From assembly GCA_934271235.1 (NCBI GenBank), contig CAKQQT010000002.1, positions 116,698 through 180,697 on the forward strand: 64,000 nucleotides of DNA, given 5' to 3'. Positions 53,181 to 61,657 of the stretch are shown here, one piece after another. Source of the DNA: an uncultured Clostridia bacterium. GTDB taxonomy: Bacteria > Bacillota > Clostridia > Peptostreptococcales > Anaerovoracaceae. Numbering within the stretch: position 1 is the stretch's first letter; the number at the start of each line of letters is the position of its first letter. The position numbers and the translations under genes are program-made. Under the pieces are notes generated by a model. That model searched no databases and was not told the DNA's origin. It saw nothing but the letters and a program-made list of their open reading frames with translations.

Positions 53181-53885
53181 ATGAGTTATAAAGAAGTGTC
53201 CGAAAGCAGTCTGCTCTATGTGCTGGTCATTGTATCCTTATTGATCATCGCAGCAATCTGCGTGTATTATCTGCTTCTCTGTATGCGAAAAGCAAAGGAA
53301 ATGGGAATTTCCAAACAGAAAGTAAACGAAATCATCAAATCTACCGCAATTTTTTCCATTGTACCGTCCATCGCGATCGCGATCGGTCTGGTAACGCTGG
53401 TCATCGTCATCGGTATTCCGTATGCCTGGTTCCGTCTGTCCGTGATCGGATCGGTATCCTATGAACTGATGGCCTCCAACATGGCGCTCAGCGCTTTGAA
53501 GCTCGATCTGGCCAACGCGGACGCAGACGCGTTCGGCATGATCATGTGGGTCATGTGTATTCCGATCACATCCACCGTTCTGGCGAATATCTTTGTCTGT
53601 AAGCCGATGCACCTGGGGACCATGCGTGTCGGCAGCGGCGATAAGAAATGGGGCGCGCTTTCACAGACGACGTTCATGACCGCGCTGCTGGTGGTACTGA
53701 TCGTACCGATGATGTTCGGCGGACTGGTCGGCCTGCTGACCTTTATCACCAGTGCGCTGATCGCAGTCGTGGTGTCGATGCTGGCAAAGAAGACCGGGGC
53801 GAAGTGGATGAACGACTTTATCCTTGCCATCTGCTTGATCGGCGCGATGGGAATGTCGATCGTTTACACGAATCTGTTGGGATAG
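53181..53885 (+). CDS. DUF5058-family membrane protein
   Basis: 234 residues with about six membrane segments. The opening is SLLYVLVIVSLLIIAAICVYYLLLCMRKAKEMGISKQ. It looks like one half of a two-protein transporter with the next gene (12 bases on). The DUF5058 assignment is from memory of such clostridial proteins next to M20 peptidases and is moderately sure. Transport of the M20 substrate is inferred from context. AAGAAAGGATG precedes the ATG. Confidence 0.7.
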   Translation: MSYKEVSESSLLYVLVIVSLLIIAAICVYYLLLCMRKAKEMGISKQKVNEIIKSTAIFSIVPSIAIAIGLVTLVIVIGIPYAWFRLSVIGSVSYELMASNMALSALKLDLANADADAFGMIMWVMCIPITSTVLANIFVCKPMHLGTMRVGSGDKKWGALSQTTFMTALLVVLIVPMMFGGLVGLLTFITSALIAVVVSMLAKKTGAKWMNDFILAICLIGAMGMSIVYTNLLG

Positions 53886-53897
53886 GAGGACGCGAAA

Positions 53898-54701
53898 ATG
53901 AAAAAAGAAAAGAAAGCAAAGCCATATGTAGAACCGTATTTTGAAGAAATGCACCGGAAAGGCATTATTCTGACCATCATTTCGCTGCTCCTGTTTGTGG
54001 GCGTTCCGACGATCACCTGTATCGTCTACGATATCATGCCGAACTTCGGTACCGTCATTGCGACCGGCATCGGCCTGATCGCGATCTTTGTTCCGACCGG
54101 GATCGCGGAGATGTTCGGCGAAGTACCGATCATGGGCAGTTCCTACTATCTTGCCTGCCTGACCGGCAACATCCTGAACCTGAAGCTGCCTTCCGCGATC
54201 AATGCGATCAAGGTTTCCGGCTTCAAGCAGGGAACGAAAGAAGCTGACGTGGTCGTCGGCATTGCCATTGCGATTTCCTCGCTGATCACACTGGTACTTC
54301 TGGCGCTCGGCGTGATCCTGCTGATGCCGCTGGAACCGTTCATGACTTCCGAAGCGGTCGGGATCGCAGCTTCCAATGTACTTCCGGCGCTGTTCGGCTG
54401 TCTGGTGCTCGGCTTTATCGGCAACGATGTCGGCGGCGGCATCATCATCAAGGGAAGATTGAAAGCAGCCATCGTGCCGTTTATTTTCTTCATTGCGTTG
54501 TACCTGCTGATCTCGGATCTTTATGAAGCATTCGAAGGTTTCCTGATGATCATCGGTATCGGCATGGTCTATCTGATCACCAAAAAAATGTACAAGGCAG
54601 GAAAGATCGAAGTCATTCTTCCTGAGACCGACAGCACGGAGGCCGCTGCGGAGGTCTTTGAAGCAGAACTCACAGCTGAGGAAAACAAGGAAGAAATGTA
54701 A
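53898..54701 (+). CDS. Multi-pass membrane protein, likely transporter partner
   Basis: 267 residues, unrecognised family, about six membrane segments (from IILTIISLLLFVGVPTITCIVY to GFLMIIGIGMVYLITKKMY), with glycine-rich stretches inside (GCLVLGFIGNDVGGGIIIKG near residue 175). The C-terminal 40 residues are a Glu-rich cytoplasmic tail. It is encoded between the DUF5058 protein and the second M20 enzyme with tight spacing, so it belongs to the same unit. Confidence 0.75.
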   Translation: MKKEKKAKPYVEPYFEEMHRKGIILTIISLLLFVGVPTITCIVYDIMPNFGTVIATGIGLIAIFVPTGIAEMFGEVPIMGSSYYLACLTGNILNLKLPSAINAIKVSGFKQGTKEADVVVGIAIAISSLITLVLLALGVILLMPLEPFMTSEAVGIAASNVLPALFGCLVLGFIGNDVGGGIIIKGRLKAAIVPFIFFIALYLLISDLYEAFEGFLMIIGIGMVYLITKKMYKAGKIEVILPETDSTEAAAEVFEAELTAEENKEEM

Positions 54702-54723
54702 AGTAAAAAAGGGGGAATCCAAC

Positions 54724-55926
54724 ATGAAGGATCAGGAAAGAGTTTCGAAGATCGTCGACGCGCTGGCACCGGAGCTGAAAACATTGGCGCTGAACATCCA
54801 CGACAATCCGGAACTGGGAATGGAAGAGTTCAAAGCCTGCGCATGGCAGAAAGAACTGCTGGTCAAATACGGCTTTGAGATCGAGGAGCATTTCTGTGAT
54901 ATTGAAACTTCCTATAAGGCAGTCTATAAGGGGAAAAAATCAGGACCGAAGATCGCGTTTCTGGCGGAATATGACGCGCTGCCGGGTCTGGGACACGGCT
55001 GCGGACACAATCTGATCGCGATGGTGGCGGTCGGATGCGGCATTGCCTGCCGGGAATTTGCGGACGAATACGGCGCGGAGATCGATGTGATCGGGACACC
55101 GGCAGAAGAAACCGCCGGTACCAAAGTGCCGATGAGTGCGATGGGCGTTTTTAAAGATTATGATGCGGTCATGATGGCGCATCCCGCGTTCGCGAACGCC
55201 GAATCCATGAACACCATCGCGATGGACGCTTATCAGATCGAGTTCTTCGGCAAACCGGCCCATGCAGCGGGCGCACCGCACGAGGGCATCAACGCGCTGG
55301 ACGCTATGATCAATTTGTTTAATCTGATCAACGCAATGAGGCAGGAGACCAAACCGGATGCCCGCATCCACGGTGTGATCACCGACGGCGGCAAGGCGGC
55401 CAACATCATTCCGGATTATACCTCTGCCAGCTTCTATATCCGCGCCAATCGTGTGGCGGACGTCAAGAAGCTCGCGGAACGGGTCCGTAACTGCGCGGCA
55501 GGCGCGGCGCTCGGAACCGGCTGTACTTACAAAATGGAGTATAATGAGGAAAACTTCAAAGATACCTGCACTAACCGCGCGTTGAACGATCTGGCGGTCG
55601 AAAACATCCAGAACTTTGTCAGCGAGCCAATCCTGCGTCTGGGCAATATGTATGTACCGGGCTCTTCGGATCTGGGGGACGTCAGCTATGAGGCACCGGC
55701 GATCCAGGTCGTTTTCAAAGTCGGCGAAAACGCAAATCCAATGGGCGGCGCGCACACGCCGGAAATGGTCGCGGCCGCAGGGTCTGAGTACGGTATGGAC
55801 AACGGTCTGAACTTTGTCAAGGGACTGGTCATGACAGCCGTTGACCTGATGACCCAACCGGAAAAACTGGCGGCCATCAAAGAGGAATTCAGCCATATCA
55901 ATGACGAACCACAGACGGTGCTCTAG
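54724..55926 (+). CDS. M20-family amidohydrolase, copy 2
   Basis: 400 residues, the same organisation as copy 1 and very similar over the full length (EYDALPGLGHGCGHNLIAMVAVGCG, GTPAEETAGTKV, MMAHPAF, GGAHTPEM). Differences cluster in the region 155-165 (AFANAESMN against MFFNGDCFN) and near the C-terminus, suggesting a related but different substrate. I chose ATG 54724 after AAAAAGGGGG. It is the last gene of the MerR-controlled unit. Confidence 0.92.
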   Translation: MKDQERVSKIVDALAPELKTLALNIHDNPELGMEEFKACAWQKELLVKYGFEIEEHFCDIETSYKAVYKGKKSGPKIAFLAEYDALPGLGHGCGHNLIAMVAVGCGIACREFADEYGAEIDVIGTPAEETAGTKVPMSAMGVFKDYDAVMMAHPAFANAESMNTIAMDAYQIEFFGKPAHAAGAPHEGINALDAMINLFNLINAMRQETKPDARIHGVITDGGKAANIIPDYTSASFYIRANRVADVKKLAERVRNCAAGAALGTGCTYKMEYNEENFKDTCTNRALNDLAVENIQNFVSEPILRLGNMYVPGSSDLGDVSYEAPAIQVVFKVGENANPMGGAHTPEMVAAAGSEYGMDNGLNFVKGLVMTAVDLMTQPEKLAAIKEEFSHINDEPQTVL

Positions 55927-55977
55927 AGCGCAGCGGTTCGCAGGCGGCTGGTGACGAAAACAAGAATAAAAACAAAG

Positions 55978-55999
55978 GGGGCTGCCCGCGGGCAGCCCC
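55978..55999 (-). terminator. Terminator of dapB (strong GC palindrome)
   Basis: GGGGCTGCCC (55978-55987) pairs with GGGCAGCCCC (55990-55999). On the minus strand it is followed by TTTGTTTTTATT, suited to stop dapB; on the plus strand a second stem (CGTCG/CGACG, 56009-56022) follows. Confidence 0.75.
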
Positions 56000-56046
56000 T
56001 ACTCGATCGTCGTTATCGACGGAAGTTTTGATATTTTTTCGGCGTT

Positions 56047-56769
56047 TTAGCCCACGACGTCGGCCATAGTGTACATGCCCGGACCCTTGCCTTCCATAAA
56101 TTCAATGGCTCTGCAAGCACCGATCGCGAAGCATCTTCCGGTGTAGGATTGGTGCCTGATCTCGATCCGCTCATCTATGCCGCCGAAGTATATGGTGTGC
56201 GTGCTGGGAGAATCGCCCATGCGTCCGGAGTGAAATTGAATCTGCGAAAGATCGATTCCCGCAGCCTGTGCCATCGCTTCTCCCATCTCGAGAGCGGTTC
56301 CGCTGGGTGCGTCAAGTTTATCTCTGTCGTGGATATCCATGATCTCGATATCGCAGGTCGTGTGCAGGTTCTTTGCCGCGAACTTCAGCATCTTCATCAA
56401 AACATTGACCATGAAGGATGTGTTCGCCGCCTTGAGGAGCGGGATCTTTTTGCTCGCGTCCTCGATCTTTTGATTCATCTCCGGTGTGAAACCGGTGCTG
56501 CCCTCCAGAAGCGCTTTGTTGTGAGCAAGGCAGACATCAAGCACATCCATAGCGATGTTTGCTCCGGAAAAATCTACAACCAGATCGCATTGGTCGATCA
56601 CCGCGTCCAGGTCGTCATATACCATAACTCCGCAGATCTCCGTACCTATGTAATCTCTGCCTTTCGGGCCTATGGTGCCGACAACTTCAATGTCCGGACA
56701 CTTCACGGCTTCTTCCAAGATCAACGAATCCATCTTGCCTTTCGGCGCTGTTATAATTACTTTTACCAT
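56047..56769 (-). CDS. dapB: 4-hydroxy-tetrahydrodipicolinate reductase
   Basis: Lysine and diaminopimelate pathway enzyme; its product line also supplies dipicolinate for spores. The catalytic region reads EIMDIHDRDKLDAPSGTAL: the first His and the Lys of the usual HHRHK are kept, but the second His is Asp. The N-terminal nucleotide motif is IITAPKGKMDSLI, not the usual GxxGRMG, so cofactor binding may differ. The C-terminus IRHQSYTGRCFAIGACRAIEFM is typical. About 240 residues. The start is probably ATG 56769; a TTG at 56781 is possible. Confidence 0.87.
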   Translation of the reverse strand: MVKVIITAPKGKMDSLILEEAVKCPDIEVVGTIGPKGRDYIGTEICGVMVYDDLDAVIDQCDLVVDFSGANIAMDVLDVCLAHNKALLEGSTGFTPEMNQKIEDASKKIPLLKAANTSFMVNVLMKMLKFAAKNLHTTCDIEIMDIHDRDKLDAPSGTALEMGEAMAQAAGIDLSQIQFHSGRMGDSPSTHTIYFGGIDERIEIRHQSYTGRCFAIGACRAIEFMEGKGPGMYTMADVVG

Positions 56770-56826
56770 CTTTTCTTGCAATCAGACTGGTTTGACTGCT
56801 TCTCCTTTCCTTACGATTGTAAATAG

Positions 56827-56855
56827 ATTATAAGCTATTTGCGCAGCAATATCAA
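56827..56855 (-). promoter_or_regulatory. Sigma-A promoter for dapB
   Basis: On the minus strand TTGATA (56855-56850), 17-base spacer, perfect TATAAT (56832-56827), about 60 bases ahead of the start. Confidence 0.8.
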
Positions 56856-56869
56856 CTTCGGAAAGAAAA

Positions 56870-56895
56870 AAAGCGCAGCGAAAAAACTGCGCTTT
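56870..56895 (-). terminator. Terminator of metH
   Basis: AAAGCGCAG (56870-56878) pairs with CTGCGCTTT (56887-56895); on the minus strand a T-rich tract follows. Confidence 0.85.
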
Positions 56896-56934
56896 TGCTA
56901 TGTCTGACAGAAAACCGAAAGGAACGCTGTGAAC

Positions 56935-59382
56935 CTACTGCTGCACGCCGTCCAGGCTGTCCGCGTAACGGATGGTCTCCATGGCGTCCTTGGCGTAACG
57001 GTCCGCGCCGATGCGGTCGGCGTATTCCTGATTGAGGACCGCGCCGCCTACGACGACTTTGCACCAAGGCGCTTTTTCCTTGAGCAGGGCAATGGTCTCC
57101 TGCATAGCCGGGACCGTGGTAGTCATCAGGGCGCTCAGACCGGCGGCCGGTGCGTGATGCGCGATGACAGCGTCCAAAATATCCTGCGGAGCGACGTCCT
57201 TGCCGAGATCGATGACTTGGAAACCGTAGTTTTCCAACAGGAGTTTCACGATGTTCTTGCCGATGTCATGAATGTCGCCATGGACGGTCGCGATGACGAC
57301 CGGATATTTATTGGCAGCAGTGTCACCGGACATTTGCGCCTTGATCTTTTCAAACGAAGCCTTGGCCGCTTCCGCCGCCATCAAGAGCTGCGGCAGATAG
57401 ACGCGTTTCTCTTCGAATCCCTGCCCGACGATATCGAGAGCCGGGATGATCTCGCTTTGAATGATCTCCAGAGGCTCGGTATCGGACAGCATTTGTGCGG
57501 TGAGCTCTGCCGCCTGCTCTTTCAGCCCCTTGGCGATCGCTCGCTGCAGAGCGGAAGCATAATCTCCGGCGGCGGCAGTACCGTTCGCCGATGCCGCCGA
57601 CTGCGGTCCGACGCTACTTCCGGTCTGTGCAGTGTTTGCGTCAGGCGCGGCTTCCGGCAGCGCTGATACGAACGCGATGTAGTCGCTGCAGTTTTCATCC
57701 ATCTGGTGCAGAGCGCGGAACGCGTAATAGGCTTTCAGCATATCCTGCGCGTAAGGGTTCATGATGGCTGCCGAAAGTCCGTTTTCCAACGCGCAGGTGT
57801 AGAACGCCGCGTTGATGGCGTCGCGCTTCGGCAGACCGAACGAGACATTCGATACACCGAGCGAAGTGTGGCAGCCGAGTTCCTCTTTGATGATGCGGAG
57901 CGCTTTGAGCGTTTCCATAGCAGCGCCCGGCTCGGCACTGACGGTCATCGCAAGGGTATCAAAGATGATATCCTTCTTATCGATGCCGTATTCGGCGGCA
58001 CAGGCGAGGATCCGCTTCGCGATTTCCACCCGGCCCTCGGCAGTCTTTGGTATACCGTTATCATCGAGAGTCAGGGCGACCACCAGACCGCCGTATTTTT
58101 TGACCAACGGGAAGATCGTACGCATGGATCCTTCTTTGCCGTTTACGGAATTGATCATGGCCTTGCCGTTGTAGACACGAAGCGCGGACTCCATAGCAGC
58201 GGCGTCGGAAGTATCGATCTGCAGCGGCAGATCGATGACTGCCTGCAGTTCTTCCACGGCTTCCCGGAGCATGGCCGGTTCGTCGATCTCCGGCAGACCG
58301 ACGTTGACGTCCAAAATGTGAACGCCGCATTCCTGCTGGCGGATGCCCTCCTGCAGGATATAGTCCAGATCATGTTCTTTGAGTGCCTGCTTGAACCGCT
58401 TCTTGCCGGTCGGATTGATGCGCTCTCCGATCAGCAGCGGCTGCGCCTCGAACTTGACCGCGTGCGTGTAGGAAGAAACACAGGTGATCTGTTTATCCGT
58501 CAGCGGTACCGGCGTCAAGGAAGCGGAAGCGTCGACGATTTTTTTAATATAAGCCGGAGTCGTGCCGCAGCAGCCGCCCGCGATGCGGACCCCTTGACGG
58601 ATATAGTCTGCCATATCGGAAGCAAATTCGTCCGGCAGCGTTGTATAAACGGCTTTGCCGTCTGCTTCCTGCGGCAGGCCTGCGTTCGGCTTTAGGAGCA
58701 CCGGGATCGACGCGTTTGCCAGAAGTTCGGCGACCACGCCGCGCAGCTGCTTCGGTTCCAGCGAGCAGTTTGCACCGATGGCGTCGGCGCCCATGCCCTC
58801 TGCCATGGCGACCATCGCTGCCGGAGAAGCCCCGGTCATCAGCTTGCCGTCTTCACCGTAAGCGTTGGAAACGAACACCGGCAGGCTGCAGTTTTCCTTG
58901 GCGGCCAGCAGAGCGGCTTTGGTTTCATAGCTGTCGCTCATCGTTTCGATGTAGATCAGATCGACGCCGTTTACGGCGCCGAGGCGAACGACCTCTGCGA
59001 ACAGCGTGACCGCGTCTTCAAAAGCCAGATCGCCGTATGGCTTGAGCAGTTTGCCGCAGGGACCGATGTCCAGCGCGATATATTTCGCCTGCGGGGCCTG
59101 CGCGGTATCACGGGCGGCCTTGGCGTTCGATACAGCGGCAGCAATGATCTCCGCCAACTCTTCGTGCGTGAATTTCAGCGCGTTGGCACCAAAGGTATTC
59201 GTCGCGACCACGTTGCTGCCGGCCTCAAAATACGCTCTTTGGAACTTTTGTATGATCTCCGGGTGGCTGAGGTTCCAGCGTTCCGGATATTCGCCGGGAG
59301 CCAGTCCGGCTTCCTGCAGCAGCGTGCCCATGCCGCCGTCCAGATAAAGCAGGTGATCCTGCATATAGTCTAAAATGTTCAT
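56935..59382 (-). CDS. metH: Cobalamin-dependent methionine synthase without activation domain
   Basis: 815 residues: homocysteine-binding domain with zinc Cys (GANCSLEPKQL, AGGCCGTTP, about 1-290), pterin-binding domain (RINPTGKKRFKQAL, about 310-570), an Ala/Ser-rich linker (about 578-605), the B12 cap and the B12-binding domain with GDIHDIGKN near residue 703. The C-terminal SAM-dependent activation domain of long MetH is missing; a separate protein upstream in the operon supplies it. Operon order is metF, activation protein, metH. ATG 59382 follows AAGGAGGAA. Confidence 0.95.
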   Translation of the reverse strand: MNILDYMQDHLLYLDGGMGTLLQEAGLAPGEYPERWNLSHPEIIQKFQRAYFEAGSNVVATNTFGANALKFTHEELAEIIAAAVSNAKAARDTAQAPQAKYIALDIGPCGKLLKPYGDLAFEDAVTLFAEVVRLGAVNGVDLIYIETMSDSYETKAALLAAKENCSLPVFVSNAYGEDGKLMTGASPAAMVAMAEGMGADAIGANCSLEPKQLRGVVAELLANASIPVLLKPNAGLPQEADGKAVYTTLPDEFASDMADYIRQGVRIAGGCCGTTPAYIKKIVDASASLTPVPLTDKQITCVSSYTHAVKFEAQPLLIGERINPTGKKRFKQALKEHDLDYILQEGIRQQECGVHILDVNVGLPEIDEPAMLREAVEELQAVIDLPLQIDTSDAAAMESALRVYNGKAMINSVNGKEGSMRTIFPLVKKYGGLVVALTLDDNGIPKTAEGRVEIAKRILACAAEYGIDKKDIIFDTLAMTVSAEPGAAMETLKALRIIKEELGCHTSLGVSNVSFGLPKRDAINAAFYTCALENGLSAAIMNPYAQDMLKAYYAFRALHQMDENCSDYIAFVSALPEAAPDANTAQTGSSVGPQSAASANGTAAAGDYASALQRAIAKGLKEQAAELTAQMLSDTEPLEIIQSEIIPALDIVGQGFEEKRVYLPQLLMAAEAAKASFEKIKAQMSGDTAANKYPVVIATVHGDIHDIGKNIVKLLLENYGFQVIDLGKDVAPQDILDAVIAHHAPAAGLSALMTTTVPAMQETIALLKEKAPWCKVVVGGAVLNQEYADRIGADRYAKDAMETIRYADSLDGVQQ

Positions 59383-59441
59383 GATTCATTCCTCCTTAAA
59401 AAGGGATCGTGCCGAAAAGCGGCTTTCCGCTCTGCAGCGGC

Positions 59442-60233
59442 TCAGGTTTGTCGAAACAGACAGTCTGCCTTGTCGCATGCCGCGCAGTTCGTGCGGGATG
59501 CTGTTTTGGCGGGATCTGCCGTCGGGGGTTTTGCATCGGTTTCCAGGCCGGTTCCCAGGCAAGCATGCTGCGGAAAAAGACCTGCCAGCGCGGTCACGGA
59601 TTTGCTGGGTGACATCAGGAGACTGTCGTTCAGGGACAGCCCGATCTTGCGCGGACAATCCAGCGCCTGAAAGACCGCTTTTTGTGTCTCCAGCGGAAAA
59701 TCTCCATAGCCGGGGCTGAAGCGCGGCTTCAGCTGCAGACCCTCCGCAGCATATTTTTGCTGCAGTTCGCCGCAGAAAGCATCACAGAGACTTTCGATGC
59801 GCTCTGCTCCGATCGCCTGCATGCAGAGCGCTTTGACCGGAGAAACTCTCCCGTACTTCGCAAGGAGGCGATCCGGTTCCAGACCGACCGTCGCGGCGAA
59901 TAAGACGAGCTTTTCGCAGTCCTGCAGATTGCGGGCAAGCCCGCGGCTGTTTGTCTGCAGGAAACCGAGGTCCAGAAGCTCCTCAGAAGATGCCTGCACA
60001 TCGGCATGCACGGAAACGTTCGAGGACGGCAGATTTTCCTCGGCTCGGCGGAGCGGAAAAACGCGCCAGCAGACTTTATAAACAAGTAGCGGCAGCAGTT
60101 CCGCCAGACAAGAATCCAGCAGCGCATCGATATCGCCGTCTGTGTCTCCTTCTCCGCAGCGCATGTAGCGCAGGATCTCCCGCCGATCGACCGGCGGCTG
60201 CGGATAAATTTTGGTAAAAATGATCTGTTCCAT
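59442..60233 (-). CDS. Separate MetH activation-domain protein
   Basis: 263 residues matching the vitamin B12-dependent methionine synthase activation domain, which re-methylates inactive cob(II)alamin with SAM. RFSPGYGDFPLETQKAVFQALDCPRKIGLSLNDSLLMSPSKSVTAL is the signature (about residues 170-215). The C-terminus has a Cys cluster (CAACDKADCLF) that might bind metal. It sits between metF (2 bases away) and metH, so it acts in trans on MetH. Confidence 0.88.
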   Translation of the reverse strand: MEQIIFTKIYPQPPVDRREILRYMRCGEGDTDGDIDALLDSCLAELLPLLVYKVCWRVFPLRRAEENLPSSNVSVHADVQASSEELLDLGFLQTNSRGLARNLQDCEKLVLFAATVGLEPDRLLAKYGRVSPVKALCMQAIGAERIESLCDAFCGELQQKYAAEGLQLKPRFSPGYGDFPLETQKAVFQALDCPRKIGLSLNDSLLMSPSKSVTALAGLFPQHACLGTGLETDAKPPTADPAKTASRTNCAACDKADCLFRQT

Positions 60234-60235
60234 GC

Positions 60236-61114
60236 CTATTTTCCGAGGATATCCGAAAGGTTCTGCTGGATCTTCTGCGCGACGTCCGGCTTGTTCATAG
60301 AGTAAACATGGACATTGGTCACGTTGTTGGCGAACAGATCGATGATCTGATCGGTCGCATAGGCGATGCCGGCCTGTTTCATAGCCGCAGGATCGCTGCC
60401 GAACTTGTCCACCAGGCTTTTGAAGCGCTGCGGGACGTGAGAACCGGAAAGCTTCAGCGCGCGCTCGATCTGATTGGCGTTGGTGATCGGCATGATGCCG
60501 GCGACCACCGGAACGGTAATGCCCGCCTCACGGATCTTATAAAGGAAATTATACAAAAGGTTGTTGTCAAAGAACATCTGCGTCGTCAAAAATTCGCAGC
60601 CCGCGTCCACCTTTTCCTTGAGAAAACGGATGTCCTCTTTTTGATTGTGGCTTTCCGGATGCTTTTCCGGGTAGCAGGCACCGCCGATGCAGAAATCCGT
60701 GCCGCTTTCCTTGAGCTCGCGGATCAGATCGATCGCGTGATGATAAGCCCAGCTTTCCTGATGCGAAAGATCCGTGCCGTCCGGAATGTCGCCGCGCAGG
60801 GCCATGATGTTCTCAATGCCGGCCGCCTTGATCTCCTCGATCTTCTGATGCACGGTCTCTTTGGTCGAGGAAACACAGGTCAGGTGCGCGAGGGTCGGGA
60901 CCCCGTAGCTGTCCTTGATGTTCTTGGCGATGTCGAGTGTATATTGACTGGTGCCGCCGCCCGCGCCGTAGGTCACGCTGACAAAAGCGGGGCGCAGTTT
61001 GGCGATCTCTTCGGTTGCCTTTTTCACGCTGTCAAACGCCGTGTCCTGTTTCGGCGGAAAGACTTCGAACGACAGCGAAAGTGTTTCTTGTTTCAATGTA
61101 TGGATCAATTTCAT
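60236..61114 (-). CDS. metF: 5,10-methylenetetrahydrofolate reductase
   Basis: Supplies methyl-tetrahydrofolate to MetH. The 292 residues form a TIM barrel with SLSFEVFPPKQD, RPAFVSVTYGAGGGTS, NIMALRGDIPDG, CIGGACYPEKHPES and FLTTQMFFDNNLLYNF, all typical. It is the first gene of the metF operon. No SAM riboswitch or T-box is visible in the short leader. Confidence 0.96.
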   Translation of the reverse strand: MKLIHTLKQETLSLSFEVFPPKQDTAFDSVKKATEEIAKLRPAFVSVTYGAGGGTSQYTLDIAKNIKDSYGVPTLAHLTCVSSTKETVHQKIEEIKAAGIENIMALRGDIPDGTDLSHQESWAYHHAIDLIRELKESGTDFCIGGACYPEKHPESHNQKEDIRFLKEKVDAGCEFLTTQMFFDNNLLYNFLYKIREAGITVPVVAGIMPITNANQIERALKLSGSHVPQRFKSLVDKFGSDPAAMKQAGIAYATDQIIDLFANNVTNVHVYSMNKPDVAQKIQQNLSDILGK

Positions 61115-61145
61115 TTGCGATTGCCTCCCGAGGTGTATTCATTTT

Positions 61146-61174
61146 ATTATACTACCCGGACGCGGTTTCCGCAA
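61146..61174 (-). promoter_or_regulatory. Sigma-A-like promoter for the metF operon
   Basis: On the minus strand TTGCGG (61174-61169), 17-base spacer, TATAAT (61151-61146), about 30 bases ahead of the start. Confidence 0.6.
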
Positions 61175-61355
61175 GGGGATGACACGGTTTTCTGACAAAA
61201 AACTGTGACAATAAAACAAAAAAAGAAAAAATATCATGTGAGCTAAAACAATAAAATGCAGGAAGCGCTTGCATTGTGAGCCAAATCGCATTAAAATGAA
61301 AAAAACGCAAGATGCCGATCAACGAGCGCGCATCGGAAAGGCAGAAAAAGAGACT

Positions 61356-61601
61356 ATGGAAGAACAGAAAGACAAGATCACCATTCGCAGAGCGGTGTCG
61401 GACGACGCCTATCTGACCAAAAACAGCATGCAGTTCCATGAGCATATGGGTTACCGCCTGGTCGGCAGCTTCACGAAATGCGGCTATAAATTCGGACGCT
61501 GGTACGATATGGTCTGGATGGAAAAACACATCAGTGAACACGTCAGCGAGCAGCCGCCGATGATTCCGTTCGCGGAATGCGTTTTCTTGACTGACGAATA
61601 G
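61356..61601 (+). pseudogene. GNAT N-acetyltransferase remnant with internal deletion
   Basis: The N-terminal KITIRRAVSDDA (start of a GNAT domain) is joined directly to the C-terminal part QFHEHMGYRLVGSFTKCGYKFGRWYDMVWMEKHI, typical of phosphinothricin-type acetyltransferases. About 100 central residues, including the acetyl-CoA loop, are missing. The 81-residue product cannot be a working enzyme. It ends by overlapping the frame of the next gene. Confidence 0.7.
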
Positions 61602-61657
61602 GAAGAAAAGGTGAACTGAGCAAACTGCATTCGGAGTACAGCCGTGACAGTAGCTTT

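Noticed and set aside
56149..56826. Plus-strand open frame of 225 codons
   Set aside because: Antisense to dapB, no motifs.
61115..61268. SAM riboswitch or T-box before metF
   Set aside because: The leader is too short and none of the conserved motifs occurs.
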